From assembly GCA_024278755.1 (NCBI GenBank), contig JAJRSO010000079.1:1-32879 (forward strand): a DNA stretch of 32,879 bases, read 5' to 3'. Made by a program: the position numbers and the translations under genes. Below are positions 8,142 through 17,900 of this stretch, piece by piece; positions within the stretch are counted from its first letter, which is position 1, and each line of letters opens with the position of its first letter. Origin of the DNA: Calditrichota bacterium (GTDB lineage: Bacteria; Calditrichota; Calditrichia; Calditrichales; Calditrichaceae). Below the pieces are notes generated by a model, which worked only from the letters and a program-made list of their open reading frames with translations, searched no databases and was not told where the DNA came from.

Positions 8142-9157
8142 CGCTGTTCTTTGCGGGTTTCACCAAATTTCAGTAACCAAAATTTTTCCGGATCTAACTT
8201 TTGTTTGGCAATCTCTTTGCGCAACAGACGCGGCGGTTCGTCCAGCAAATCATCCGCTAAGTCAAACGTTCCCCAGTGGATGGGAATAAAGGTATCTGCC
8301 TTTAAATCCCGCAGCGCTAAAAGCGCCTGTTTGGGGCTCATATGCACCGGCCCCATAAACCAGACGGGCCGGAAAGCGCCAATGGGTAAAGCCGCAATAT
8401 CGATAGGAGCGTATTTTTCACCGATTTCGGCAAAACCGGGAAAGTAACCGGAATCTCCGCCAAAATAGACTTTCCGTTCTTTTCCTTTAATCAGCCAACT
8501 GCACCATAACCGTTTATTCCTATCATTTAACGAACGACCCGAAAAATGCTGCGCCGGCAGGCAGATAAAATCAATGGAATTATACTTATTGGTATCGTGC
8601 CAATCCAGTTCAATATAGTGCTCAACACCCCAGCTCCGAAGCAGCTTTCCTATGCCAAGGGGCACAAAATAGAGCGGTTTGTTGCCCAGCTTTTTAATGG
8701 TTTCTTTGTCGAGATGATCATAGTGATCGTGCGAAATCAGGACAACGTCAATTTCGGGTAAATCGTCAAAAGCCAGCCCGGGAGGCATAAAACGTTTGGG
8801 CCCGGCAAACTGAACGGGTGATGCGCGCTCACTCCAAACGGGATCGGTGAGGATATTAATGCCATCCATCTGAATTAATAATGTGGAATGCCCCACCCAG
8901 GTAACGCTGAAATCCGATCGATTCTGCCGTAAGTATTTTCCGTCGTTTTGTACGGAAAGAAAATGATAGCGCCCGGGATGATCCGGCCGTTTTCCCCGTA
9001 CACGATCCACAACCGCCCATTTAAAAACATCGGTCAGTCCGCGCTCTTCAAACCCTGGGTACGGATTACGAAAGCCTTTTTGAGTATGGTGAGATTGTGC
9101 AAATAATGGAGTTGACATAATCGTTGCAAGTACCGTAATATAAATAAATGATTTCAA
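8099..9157 (-). CDS. Exported metallo-beta-lactamase-fold hydrolase (NAPE-PLD/UlaG-like)
   Basis: A 352-residue protein with a Sec signal peptide (KSFIYITVLATIMSTPLFAQ). The metallo-beta-lactamase motif HDHYDH is at residues 143-148. Later ligands are PAQHFSGRS, the FGGDSGYF aspartate and the PIHWGTF histidine. WVGHSTLLIQMDG and the GP.HM.P.qA segment match the NAPE-hydrolysing phospholipase D-like branch of the superfamily. The signal peptide suggests action in the periplasm or envelope, perhaps on a phospholipid or lactone, but the substrate is inferred only by family. The start is a TTG preceded by AAAGGG at good spacing. It is divergent from the MFS gene and overlaps the mgtE 3' end by 43 nt. 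Confidence 0.88.
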   Translation of the reverse strand: MKSFIYITVLATIMSTPLFAQSHHTQKGFRNPYPGFEERGLTDVFKWAVVDRVRGKRPDHPGRYHFLSVQNDGKYLRQNRSDFSVTWVGHSTLLIQMDGINILTDPVWSERASPVQFAGPKRFMPPGLAFDDLPEIDVVLISHDHYDHLDKETIKKLGNKPLYFVPLGIGKLLRSWGVEHYIELDWHDTNKYNSIDFICLPAQHFSGRSLNDRNKRLWCSWLIKGKERKVYFGGDSGYFPGFAEIGEKYAPIDIAALPIGAFRPVWFMGPVHMSPKQALLALRDLKADTFIPIHWGTFDLADDLLDEPPRLLRKEIAKQKLDPEKFWLLKFGETRKEQRHVNEDSNNEVIVR

Positions 9158-9353
9158 GTTACTGCCCTTTCAATATATGCGCAAAACAGGAACAGTGCGA
9201 TTTTTGAACTGGGTATACGCAAAAATATCCGGAATAGTTGCCAAAGAATGCAACGGATTGTTTTTTAAAAAAATTTCATCGAGCGCCAAGAAGCGTCGTA
9301 CCGCCTTTCGGAAAAAAGCGATAAGGCGAAACGCAACCAAAACCGTATAAAAA

Positions 9354-10565
9354 ATGGCCGATTTATCCGACAAGAAGAAACAATTTGGCATCCTCTTTTT
9401 AGTCACCTTCCTTAACCTGATGGGTTTTGGAATCGTGATTCCTATCCTGCCTTTTTATGCCGCAGAATATGGAGCAGGCCCCGCAGCTGCCGGTCTATTA
9501 ATTGGAAGCTACGCTGCCGCCCAGTTTGCCGGCGCTCCGCTTTTCGGCCGTTTATCCGATCGTCGGGGACGACGGCCCTTATTGATTTACACCACCGTTT
9601 TTATTGTTATTGGCAATACCGCTTTTGGACTGGCCGGGTCACTGGTCCTGCTTTTCGCCAGCCGTATTCTTACCGGATTTATGAACGGTAATATTTCCGT
9701 CGCCCAGGCTTTTATTCGCGATATTACCGAAGAGAACGAACGGGCAAAAGGATATGGTATTTTAGGTGCGGCTTTTGGGCTGGGATTGGTAGCCGGGCCG
9801 GCCCTGGGAGGGTTTTTAAGCACCTGGGGATATTCGATGGCCGCATACGGCGCCGCGGTACTTAGTTTTTTAAGCCTGATTGCCATTTACTTTTTTCTGC
9901 CGGAAACCCTTCCGCAAAAATCCCGCTTAAACCGAACGGCGGCGCCGGTCTTTTCTTTAACCGCTTTACGCGCTGCGCTAAACCGTCCTTACGCGGGCGC
10001 AATTCTGAAAACCCGTTTTTTCTTCAGTATCTCGTTTTCCATATTTGCCACCGTGTTTGCCCTGTACACCGAATACGGTCTTGCACTTTCGGCCCAAACA
10101 ACGGCTCTGCTGCTTGCCTATGTGGGTATCCTGATGGTTCTTATTCAGGGTTTTCTTGTAGATAAAATGGCCGTAATCTTCGGCGAAGGGAAACTGCTTT
10201 TTTATTCCATTTTTTTAATGGCCGTTTCGCTGTTCGGTTGGGCTTTCAGCCATTCCATCGTTTCACTGCTGCTGGTTCTTATCCCGTTGGCCCTCGCCGG
10301 AGGAATTTTTAACACGCTGATTAACAGCTCGTTAAGCAAGGTGGCTAACGAAAATGAAACCGGCGGGCTGATGGGCATTTCCGCCGCGCTGGAAAGCCTC
10401 ACGCGCATTGCCGCACCCTCGTTTGGCGGCTATTTATTGGCCGAACTGGGTTTATGGGGCCCCGGGATATTCGGCGCTCTGGTTTTAGCGCTATTTATTC
10501 CTTACGCCTATTCACATTTTATTAAAAACCCGCACCCGGCCCTTCGGAAAATTAAAGAGATTTAA
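9354..10565 (+). CDS. MFS transporter, DHA1/TetA-like
   Basis: A 403-residue inner-membrane protein with twelve predicted helices. The first helix reads FLNLMGFGIVIPILPFYAAE, typical of the drug:H+ antiporter-1 group that includes TetA and Bmr. The loop between helices 2 and 3 carries the major-facilitator motif GRLSDRRGRRPLL, and helix 5 holds the antiporter motif C-like GPALGGFLS. A role in exporting a toxic compound is likely, but the substrate is unknown. ATG start at 9354. The gene is separated by about 200 nt from the divergent hydrolase. No terminator is obvious in the spacer after it. Confidence 0.9.
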   Translation: MADLSDKKKQFGILFLVTFLNLMGFGIVIPILPFYAAEYGAGPAAAGLLIGSYAAAQFAGAPLFGRLSDRRGRRPLLIYTTVFIVIGNTAFGLAGSLVLLFASRILTGFMNGNISVAQAFIRDITEENERAKGYGILGAAFGLGLVAGPALGGFLSTWGYSMAAYGAAVLSFLSLIAIYFFLPETLPQKSRLNRTAAPVFSLTALRAALNRPYAGAILKTRFFFSISFSIFATVFALYTEYGLALSAQTTALLLAYVGILMVLIQGFLVDKMAVIFGEGKLLFYSIFLMAVSLFGWAFSHSIVSLLLVLIPLALAGGIFNTLINSSLSKVANENETGGLMGISAALESLTRIAAPSFGGYLLAELGLWGPGIFGALVLALFIPYAYSHFIKNPHPALRKIKEI

Positions 10566-10773
10566 TTTCTTTAAAACAACACATACCCAAGGCTATACGT
10601 TATTAAAAAGAACACCCCTTTTCTTTATACATATTTAGTTTAAAATGAAAGGGAGCCCGATACAAGCATTCGGAAATGATTTTTTAACAGCCTGCTTTGA
10701 GAGAGTAGCGTTTTTATTTAGCCTTAGAGATTCGAATATATTTAAATCCTCCCGTATAATTTAAGACGGAATA
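10566..10773. other. Spacer with no recognised gene
   Basis: Downstream of the MFS gene and before the toxin remnant, this AT-rich stretch holds only very short open frames (the longest I followed is 39 codons from an ATG at 10645) without recognisable motifs. It may be part of the same decayed island as the toxin remnant. Confidence 0.5.
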
Positions 10774-11005
10774 TTATGAACATTTATTATAAATATCCCG
10801 TCGGTGGCCAATTTTAATGATAAAGACGATAAGCGCGTTATCTTCTATTGCATAGACAATCCGGTAGTTCCCTTGCCGAATTACAACTTGTCAAATCCTG
10901 CCGGACGTGGACTGGCGGCTAAATCCTGTATTTATGAATGATCTTCCAAAGGTCTTTTTTGGGAAGTTTTTCGAGCTCTTTTTTTGCGGAGGGTTTTTCA
11001 TTCCA
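10774..11005 (-). pseudogene. Degenerate RelE/ParE-family toxin
   Basis: Three consecutive frames on the minus strand together spell a RelE/ParE-type toxin. 11005-10940 gives PSAKKELEKLPKKDLWKIIH, the next frame gives QDLAASPRPAGFDKL, and a third gives RQGNYRIVYAIEDNALIVFI ending at a TAA (10774-10776) after HRRDIYNKCS. Moving between frames needs a one-base loss in an A-run near 10935-10945 and another loss, probably a small deletion, near 10880-10888 where the usual KG...YRI segment is missing. No antitoxin gene is recognisable beside it. In life such toxins cleave mRNA on the ribosome or poison gyrase; this copy cannot make a normal product. Confidence 0.75.
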
Positions 11006-11090
11006 CAAAAACCGGTTTGCAAGGAAAATAAAATAACGGCATTTGGATAATATTTATTCTTTTATTTGGGATTAAAATGGCTGTGTCTAT

Positions 11091-11756
11091 TCAATGAACC
11101 GGAAACGACTCTTTAATATTGCGGATGATTTCAATAAATTCGGATTCTATTGCCTGAAGGTCTTTTGCCGTGAAACGCAGTGTATACAATTTATCCGGAT
11201 GCAGAAAATAGAGGCTCACCGGATATTCTTCCTGTCCCGGATGGATTTTACCTATCAGCAGCGCATAGGCCTGCATTTGCAATTTATAGTCTGCACTTTC
11301 CGACTCGATCTCTGCGGTGGAAATGCGGTTTGTTTTATAATCAACCACCTCCCAAATCCCGGCTTCATTGCGGAAAATCCTATCCAGAGTTCCGGTTAAA
11401 TAATCAGCGCCAAGCCGGATAGTGATGGCCGCTTCGTTTTGCGCCTCTTCGGCATATACAATGGAACGGGCGGTTTCCGATTGGCTTGTTTTTCCTTTCA
11501 GTTGCAACAGTTCGTTAGTAAAACGCCGAATTAGTTCTGCTTCAAACACTTCAAATTCAAATAGAATCTGGTCGATGAGCTGGCGGTCGGAGAGCCCCGA
11601 TTGGGGCATTAATTCCAAATAGCGGTGAACAATTTTCCCCTTAAGCAAACCGTATTCATCCCGCTTTACATCCTCGCCAAAGGACTCGTAGTCATCATCA
11701 AAAAAACCGAGGTGATAGCGGCGGTAATACTCCTGCTTATCTTTTTGAAAGATCAT
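11091..11756 (-). CDS. addA: AddA C-terminal nuclease part, separated by a frameshift
   Basis: This frame encodes the PD-(D/E)XK nuclease domain of AddA. The catalytic blocks are LTGTLDRIFR, WEVVDYKTNR and YKLQMQAYALL, and the last strands read VSLYFLHPDKLYTLRF. The ATG at 11756 is internal. The same frame stays open upstream to about 11880 and reads PPESLPDYLKKIPPGS and FSPTRLMIFQKDKQEYYRRY, the usual linker into this domain. The fragment is therefore the continuation of the 11807-14656 frame, and a single missing base joins them. The RecB-family nuclease trims the DNA ends produced by the helicase, with AddB supplying a second nuclease. As an independent protein it would lack the helicase. 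Confidence 0.85.
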   Translation of the reverse strand: MIFQKDKQEYYRRYHLGFFDDDYESFGEDVKRDEYGLLKGKIVHRYLELMPQSGLSDRQLIDQILFEFEVFEAELIRRFTNELLQLKGKTSQSETARSIVYAEEAQNEAAITIRLGADYLTGTLDRIFRNEAGIWEVVDYKTNRISTAEIESESADYKLQMQAYALLIGKIHPGQEEYPVSLYFLHPDKLYTLRFTAKDLQAIESEFIEIIRNIKESFPVH

Positions 11757-11806
11757 CAGACGTGTAGGTGAAAAGACGCGGCTGCCGCTACCGGGCGGAA
11801 TTTTTT

Positions 11807-14656
11807 TCAGGTAATCGGGCAGAGACTCCGGCGGCGTTTGCTCCCGCAGCGCATTTCCAGACTTTGCATCCCTTTCAAAAATGTCTCGCTGCCGCTCTCA
11901 ATCCGTTCTTTCTGTTCCAACCCATGAACGATAACAAGCTCAAAGGCGTCCGGCTTTTCCTCGCCACTCTTTGGCAAACCGGAATCTTGCTGGCCAAATG
12001 TATCCGGAAATCCGATTTTAATGCGGTCTGCCACGAGCAGCGCATCAAACACCTCTGTCATCCATTTCAGCGGCGAATGGGGGACGACTTTTTCTTTTTT
12101 TAGCTGCGCCGATAAATATACGCGGCAGGCCGCCCGGGTAACCGCCGTATAAAAGACCCTTCTTGCTTCGGCAATTTCTTTCTGATTCTGGCGCTGGCGG
12201 AGCAGATCATACAACAAGCTGGATTCTGCCCCGTAAGAAGCCGGTTTTAAGGCCAGCCCGAAATCCGCATCCAAATAAACGCCGGCTTGTTTTTTACCAT
12301 TTTCTTTGTTTAGGTACGGCACAAAAACCACCGGGAATTGTAGCCCCTTAGCGGCGTGGATGGTCATAATTTTTACGGAACCGAGGTCTTCCCGAACCAG
12401 CTGCGCCTCTCCCTCGCGCATTCCGTTTTCGATCAGCTCTTCCATATTTTTTACAAAATCATTTAAACTGCCCAATCCGGCTGATTCGAAACGAGCCACC
12501 TGCTGAATCAGTTTTTCGATATTGGCGGTCAACTGTTCGCCGTTTAGTTGAGCGGCATACAGGGTACGCAGTTTGAGATCATCCATAATAATTTCACAAA
12601 AATCGGTTAAGGGCATCCGTCCGCGCAGTACAATCCATTTACGCAGTAGATTCAGCGTCCGGATTAAAGACTCTTTCTCTTCTTCGGGCAAGGCCGCTTT
12701 GCCCGAGGCAACAGTGTGCATTTTATGTAAATAATCCATGCCATCGGCCTGCGCTAAAAAGAACAACGCCTCGTCGGACAGCATAAACAAAGGCGAGCGC
12801 AAAACACCCACCAGCGCCAAATCGTCCTGCGGATTGCTTAAAAAGCGCAGCAAATGATAGAAATCGTACACTTCCTGTTTCTGCCAAAAACCAATCCCTT
12901 TTACCGTTTGGTAGGGGATATCGTATTTGCGCAGGGCCTGTTCGATTTTCAACAGATTGCTGCGGCTACGCATAAGGATAGCCGCGTCGCCGTATTCAAA
13001 GGGACGTTTGGTTTCGCCGTTTTCATAGACATGAACAGAAGCCTGTTCTTCCTTCAGTCGGGCAATGGTGCGGGCGATATATTCTTCTTCAGATTCCGTT
13101 TCATCCAATAGGGCAAGTTCCGCCCGTCCCGTACCGGGAACATTTCGCATTGCCTTAAGGGGATGGTAACCCACTCTAAAGGGGTCGGCGGCGCTTTCCT
13201 GTAAGACGCCGCCAAAAAGGTAATTGATAAAGGCATTCAGCCGCGGTAAAAAACGAAAGCTGCCGCTAAAAACAATATTTCCTTCTTTTACCGAAGCGCC
13301 GGCAATGGCCGCAAACTGATCTTTTACCTGCTTAAAAATACGAATATCGGCATTACGGAAGCCATAAATGGACTGTTTGGGATCGCCCACAATAAAAATC
13401 TTGTTTTTGGCCAACCCTTCTTTTCCCGCCGCCAACTGCGACACGATCTCCCATTGCAGGGTATTGGTATCCTGAAACTCATCCACCATAATATATTCGA
13501 ATCGCCGCGCCAGCGTCCGGCGAACCGCTTCGTTTTCCCGCAGCAGGTTTAACGCCAAAATCAGCAGGTCCTCAAAATCGAGCCAGCCGCGTTCCGCCTT
13601 TAAATTTTTATAAACCGCTTCTGTTACTTTGTGCAGCGTAAAAATATCCTGTAACAGCCCAAACCAGATTAAATCGTTTGAGTCGTCCGGGAATCCGGGA
13701 TTGGAACTCTTTTTCCGCTCTTCAATGGCAGCGCAAAAACCGCTTAATTCGATTAATTGTTCACGGCTTTGCGGTCCCCAGCAAGTGTTTCCTCCAAAGT
13801 TTTTAACCGATTTCAAGGCCTTGTTTTGCGAGCCGGTAAAAAATGAAGTCAGATCAAAAATCGTACGGTAAGCTTCCCGGTCCGGTTCGGCTCCGTTATT
13901 CAGCGCGACCGCTTTTTGCAGTAGCAGGCGCGCCTCGTGACCGACGCCGGTTTTTAAAGGAATGGTATCCGTATTTAAAACGGATTGAATTAAATTCATC
14001 AGCTCATTAAAAGCAGCCGGCGGCAGTACAAAATCGCGCATGGCGCGTAACCAGCGCCGCTCCAAAAAATCGCGATACGAATCGGCTGTAAAATCCGCAA
14101 AGCGTTCCTGCAGGCGTTTCATTTCGAAAGGCGCTTTTAAAGCCGTATTAAGTATTTCTTCTATCGAAGATTTTTCCACGGTATCAAACAAAGACGGACA
14201 AGGGGTTCCCTTATTTTGATCGGCCTGTTTAAAAACCTGATCGATGGCAGTACGCATAATTGTTTGCTGTTGAAAATCATCCATTTCCGTAAAATCCGGC
14301 GGCAGACCGGCTTCGATGGGAAACTCGCGTAGAATTCGGGCACAAAATCCGTGGATGGTGGAAATGGACGTCATACTTAACTGATCGCGAATTTGTAAAA
14401 GGCGGGCGCGTTCCTGTTTCGACCCGCTATCGTTAAGACGACGGTTTACCTCTTCGGCGGTACGTTCCTGCATCTCGGCGGCCGCTTTTTTAGTAAACGT
14501 AATCGCTAAAATTCCGCGCACTCCGGACGGACTTTGCAGAGCGATTTTTAAAAAACGTTCCACCAGCAGAGTCGTTTTTCCGGAGCCGGCTCCAGCGGTT
14601 ACCGAAATATTTTTATCAAGCGCCAGGGCTTTTTGTTGTTCTTGGGTAAGTGGCAT
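11807..14656 (-). CDS. addA: AddA helicase part (ATP-dependent nuclease subunit A), frameshifted at its 3' end
   Basis: A 949-residue UvrD/RecB-type superfamily 1A helicase. Walker A is GAGSGKT at residues 22-28. Other motifs are LAITFTKKAAAEM, STIHGFCARILREFP, MVDEFQDTNTLQW, VGDPKQSIYGFRNAD, MTIHAAKGLQFPVVFVP and VFYTAVTRA, so all helicase motifs are present in order. The frame ends after FLKGMQSLEM with about 13 unrelated residues, while the true continuation, the nuclease domain, lies in the adjacent frame. With one added base the protein would be about 1189 residues, normal for AddA. AddAB processes double-strand breaks for RecA loading and degrades foreign linear DNA. It lies 246 nt downstream of addB on the same strand. 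Confidence 0.92.
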   Translation of the reverse strand: MPLTQEQQKALALDKNISVTAGAGSGKTTLLVERFLKIALQSPSGVRGILAITFTKKAAAEMQERTAEEVNRRLNDSGSKQERARLLQIRDQLSMTSISTIHGFCARILREFPIEAGLPPDFTEMDDFQQQTIMRTAIDQVFKQADQNKGTPCPSLFDTVEKSSIEEILNTALKAPFEMKRLQERFADFTADSYRDFLERRWLRAMRDFVLPPAAFNELMNLIQSVLNTDTIPLKTGVGHEARLLLQKAVALNNGAEPDREAYRTIFDLTSFFTGSQNKALKSVKNFGGNTCWGPQSREQLIELSGFCAAIEERKKSSNPGFPDDSNDLIWFGLLQDIFTLHKVTEAVYKNLKAERGWLDFEDLLILALNLLRENEAVRRTLARRFEYIMVDEFQDTNTLQWEIVSQLAAGKEGLAKNKIFIVGDPKQSIYGFRNADIRIFKQVKDQFAAIAGASVKEGNIVFSGSFRFLPRLNAFINYLFGGVLQESAADPFRVGYHPLKAMRNVPGTGRAELALLDETESEEEYIARTIARLKEEQASVHVYENGETKRPFEYGDAAILMRSRSNLLKIEQALRKYDIPYQTVKGIGFWQKQEVYDFYHLLRFLSNPQDDLALVGVLRSPLFMLSDEALFFLAQADGMDYLHKMHTVASGKAALPEEEKESLIRTLNLLRKWIVLRGRMPLTDFCEIIMDDLKLRTLYAAQLNGEQLTANIEKLIQQVARFESAGLGSLNDFVKNMEELIENGMREGEAQLVREDLGSVKIMTIHAAKGLQFPVVFVPYLNKENGKKQAGVYLDADFGLALKPASYGAESSLLYDLLRQRQNQKEIAEARRVFYTAVTRAACRVYLSAQLKKEKVVPHSPLKWMTEVFDALLVADRIKIGFPDTFGQQDSGLPKSGEEKPDAFELVIVHGLEQKERIESGSETFLKGMQSLEMRCGSKRRRSLCPIT

Positions 14657-14902
14657 ATTTGTTTTCTGTTAATGATCTTTCATTTATTGTCAATACGGCC
14701 CGGTTATACTCTCTTACTCCCCTGACAGAGGCTGTGGTTCTAATAGGGATCCCTTGGGCAGTTTTTAACTAAACCGTAACGTTTTGCCAGGACAAGCTAT
14801 AAATACAGAGAATATCCTTGTTCGTTTTTAATTCTCTTTTCTTTGCACGCATAGCGTTCTCTGCGTTTAATTTTTATTCAACAATCTTCATTCGTTAATT
14901 TT

Positions 14903-17900
14903 TTACTCTTGCGCTTCCTGCGCATCCGCTTTCAGTATTTTCCCGGTTTGCTTCTGGCAAATACGTTTATAGGGACAGTATTTTGTGCAAAGATCATTTT
15001 GCGGTTCGCGTGTGTGCCGAAATACCCCCTGCCGCAGGGTCTGCACATTGGCCGCTGCCTTTTCCAGAGCAATCTGTAGCAGCGCATTTAAACGCAGTAA
15101 ATTCCCGTCATCATCTTTTAAATAGCGGTTCGGCAAGAAAGCCGTGCTTTTTCCCTTTTCCATACCAAATGCGGCCGCATCTGCCAGAAACAGTTTTCGT
15201 TCACAGCGCTGCGCGTCTTTCACCACATAGTAGGCTGCCGAATCCACTTCCAATTCCGGGCGCGCTTCTGCCAGCGCCAGCATATATAAAGGCAGTTGCA
15301 CACTGAGCCCTTTTAGCGTTTCTTTAGCGCTTTTCCCGGCCGCTCCCGTTCCGGTTTTATAATCGATTATCTCCGCCTGCCGCCCGTCTTTTACGTCAAT
15401 ACGGTCGATCCGGCCGCGCAGCTTCAGTGAACCGGAATTACACTTTAAGATAATTTCACGGTCTGCCGCTTTTCCAAATTCATATTCAAAATAGGTCGGA
15501 ATAAATCCGTCTTCATCAATATGCTGCTGATCGATTTCCAAGAAAACATCCAGCAAACCCGGGTTCTTTTCCGTGCCGAAATATTTTTTCTTTTCCAGTT
15601 CCCAGAAATATCCCGAAAACGGCAGGCGCGAAAGAATGATTTCTGCAATTTGAAAGAGGAGCTTCCTGTTGTTCCGCGGTTGCGCCTGTTGATCCTTCTC
15701 TTTTAACTGCGTATAAAATTCATACAGGATATCGTGCACGGCGCTGCCGCGCTCCAGGCTGGTCAGTTCGGGATCGGCCGATTCCCACTCTTCGACTTTC
15801 AGAATGTATTCCATAAAATAACGCATCGGGCAAAACGCATAGGTTTCTAAACGGCTGGCAGACCACTCTCGATTGTGATAGCGTTTTGTTAAAACCTGCA
15901 CAATCTGAGAATTATCCGACAGGACGCCTTCATAGCGACCAAAATCGACAGAAAAAGAACGCCGCGCCGTTAAAACGGTTTTTTGAAATAATTCCCGGAA
16001 AAGTGTTTTGGAGTTTCCGTCCAGCGCCGACAGAAGATGTATCTCCCGCCGCGCCTCCTCAAATTTATACTGTTGAATATGCCGTCCGAGGTTTTCCCAT
16101 AAACGGGTCTCATTCAGAGTAAAATCAACCGCCGGAAATGTTTTTTCCCTGCTGGTTTCGGTAATGTCCGTGAGGTCCGAAATAAACGTGGACGGCACTA
16201 AAGCGCGTTCTTCATCGTATTTCGGACAGGTTAGAATACATTTTTGATACGAAGCGTCTAACAGGGAATAAAATATAAAGCGGTCCTGCGACAATAATTC
16301 TTCCGTTGCGGCCAGTCCCATTTTTTCCCGGACAAAATCGCTGAAAAATACGTCCTTTGTAGAAGCCCGGGGGAAAACGCCATCGGTGAGGCCGCCCAAA
16401 AACAGCACCTGCGCTTCCAGCGCCTGCACCTCCAGCCGGGGCATAATCTGTACCCCGTACTCCTGCCATTCCGTTACATTATATAGCGCCCCTTCCGTTG
16501 CGGAATCCAGATACCGAATAAAACGGGACAACGTTACCGGTTTATCAGCTGTTACGCGCGCCGCCATCCAAACCAGCTGATCAAGCACCTTCATAAAACG
16601 GTTAAAGGCGCGAAATTCCATCTCTCTTTGCCGTTCCGTTACGTGGGGATTCGGAAGTTCGTACCAATGCAGTAGTTTTAACTCCGAAAGCAGCCGGATA
16701 AAAGTCTGCCGATAATCGGTTATGGACGCTTGTTTCGGAAAGGAACACAGCAGAGCCAAAACCTCTTCAATCCGTTCGATTTGTAACCGGATTTCTTCCT
16801 GTTGTTCCGTTTTAAGGCGCTTAAAAACAGAGGTGTTAAATAGGTACTCCACCCATCCCGGCGTAAACCGCGTAAGACGCGTTTCGGCCAAGAGAGCGTT
16901 AAGGCTTTTAAAATTAAATTCATGTGACTGAAACAGCGGATTGTTTAAAAAGCCAAGCGCGGCGTTCCACTCGCAGCCCGAAGCCGCCAGCCGCAGCGGC
17001 TGCAAAAACAATTTGATCAGCGGTGATTGATTTAGGGCAAATCCGGTAGACAGATTGAAGGGAATATGAAAACGCCGGAATACCTGCCGGATAAGCGGAA
17101 CATATTGTTCCAGGTTAGCAAAGGTTACCGCGATCCGCGCCGGAACGATTTTATTCCTTCGATACAATTGCCGGATACTTGCGGCAATAAATTCGACTTC
17201 CGCCTTGCGATCCTGAACCGTTTGTATGGCAATCCGCTCTTTTTGATCCTCTTTTGGAAGATTTTCTTTGTCTCTGTGAAAAAGCGCCCGGGCAAAAAAA
17301 GAATCTGTCATAGTATTTTGCTCTTCCGCGCCCATCGATTTTAAGCGCAGCCAGGCGTCGTGCGTATGCTGAAACAGGGCGGGATTTTCCGCGCTGTATT
17401 CCATTTTAATATGAAGCGGCAGCCAGGCCGAGAGTTTTTCGAAGAACAGAAACATAGCTGGCGTAAACAATCCGTATCCGGAAACAAAAATTTCTTTTAC
17501 CCGCGGGAACTGACGCTTAAACAGTTCTTCCGTCAGCAGCGAAGCAGCCGTATGTTTGGCAAAAGGTTCGTCGATGAGCTCTTCCCCGAGCGCTTCGTCC
17601 AGCGCCTGTAAAAGAAGCTCAAAATCGGAAAACTTGAGGGGTTGTACGTTTTTTTCTTCTATTTTAATTTGCGAAAACGCTTCGCTGTCGTAGCCAAAAC
17701 GGCGTAGTTCAAGCACCGCATCACTTACCTTGCGCACCAAACCGGTTGTAATATGTTCGCCTTTTAAAAAATACGGCAGACCGGCGGCGGCTTTTTCCAA
17801 AAGAGATTCTATCAGGATTTGCAACATACCGGCAGAGAGGACACGCTTTGCCCCGGGAAGAGCAGCATATAGTTTTAACAAAACCTGATCAAACGTATAA

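Noticed and set aside
9177-9350. A 57-codon plus-strand frame, very basic, ending 3 nt before the MFS start
   Set aside because: No ribosome-binding site and no recognisable motif; it lies in the divergent promoter region, and its Lys/Arg content may simply reflect base composition. Not supported as a gene.
9170-9406. A 78-residue minus-strand frame overlapping the MFS start
   Set aside because: It overlaps the start of a clear transporter gene on the opposite strand, shows no conserved features, and has no good ribosome-binding site.
14657-14902. Possible gene between addB and addA
   Set aside because: No open frame with protein-like features; it contains a CTCTGCG phrase like other intergenic repeats but nothing else I can support.
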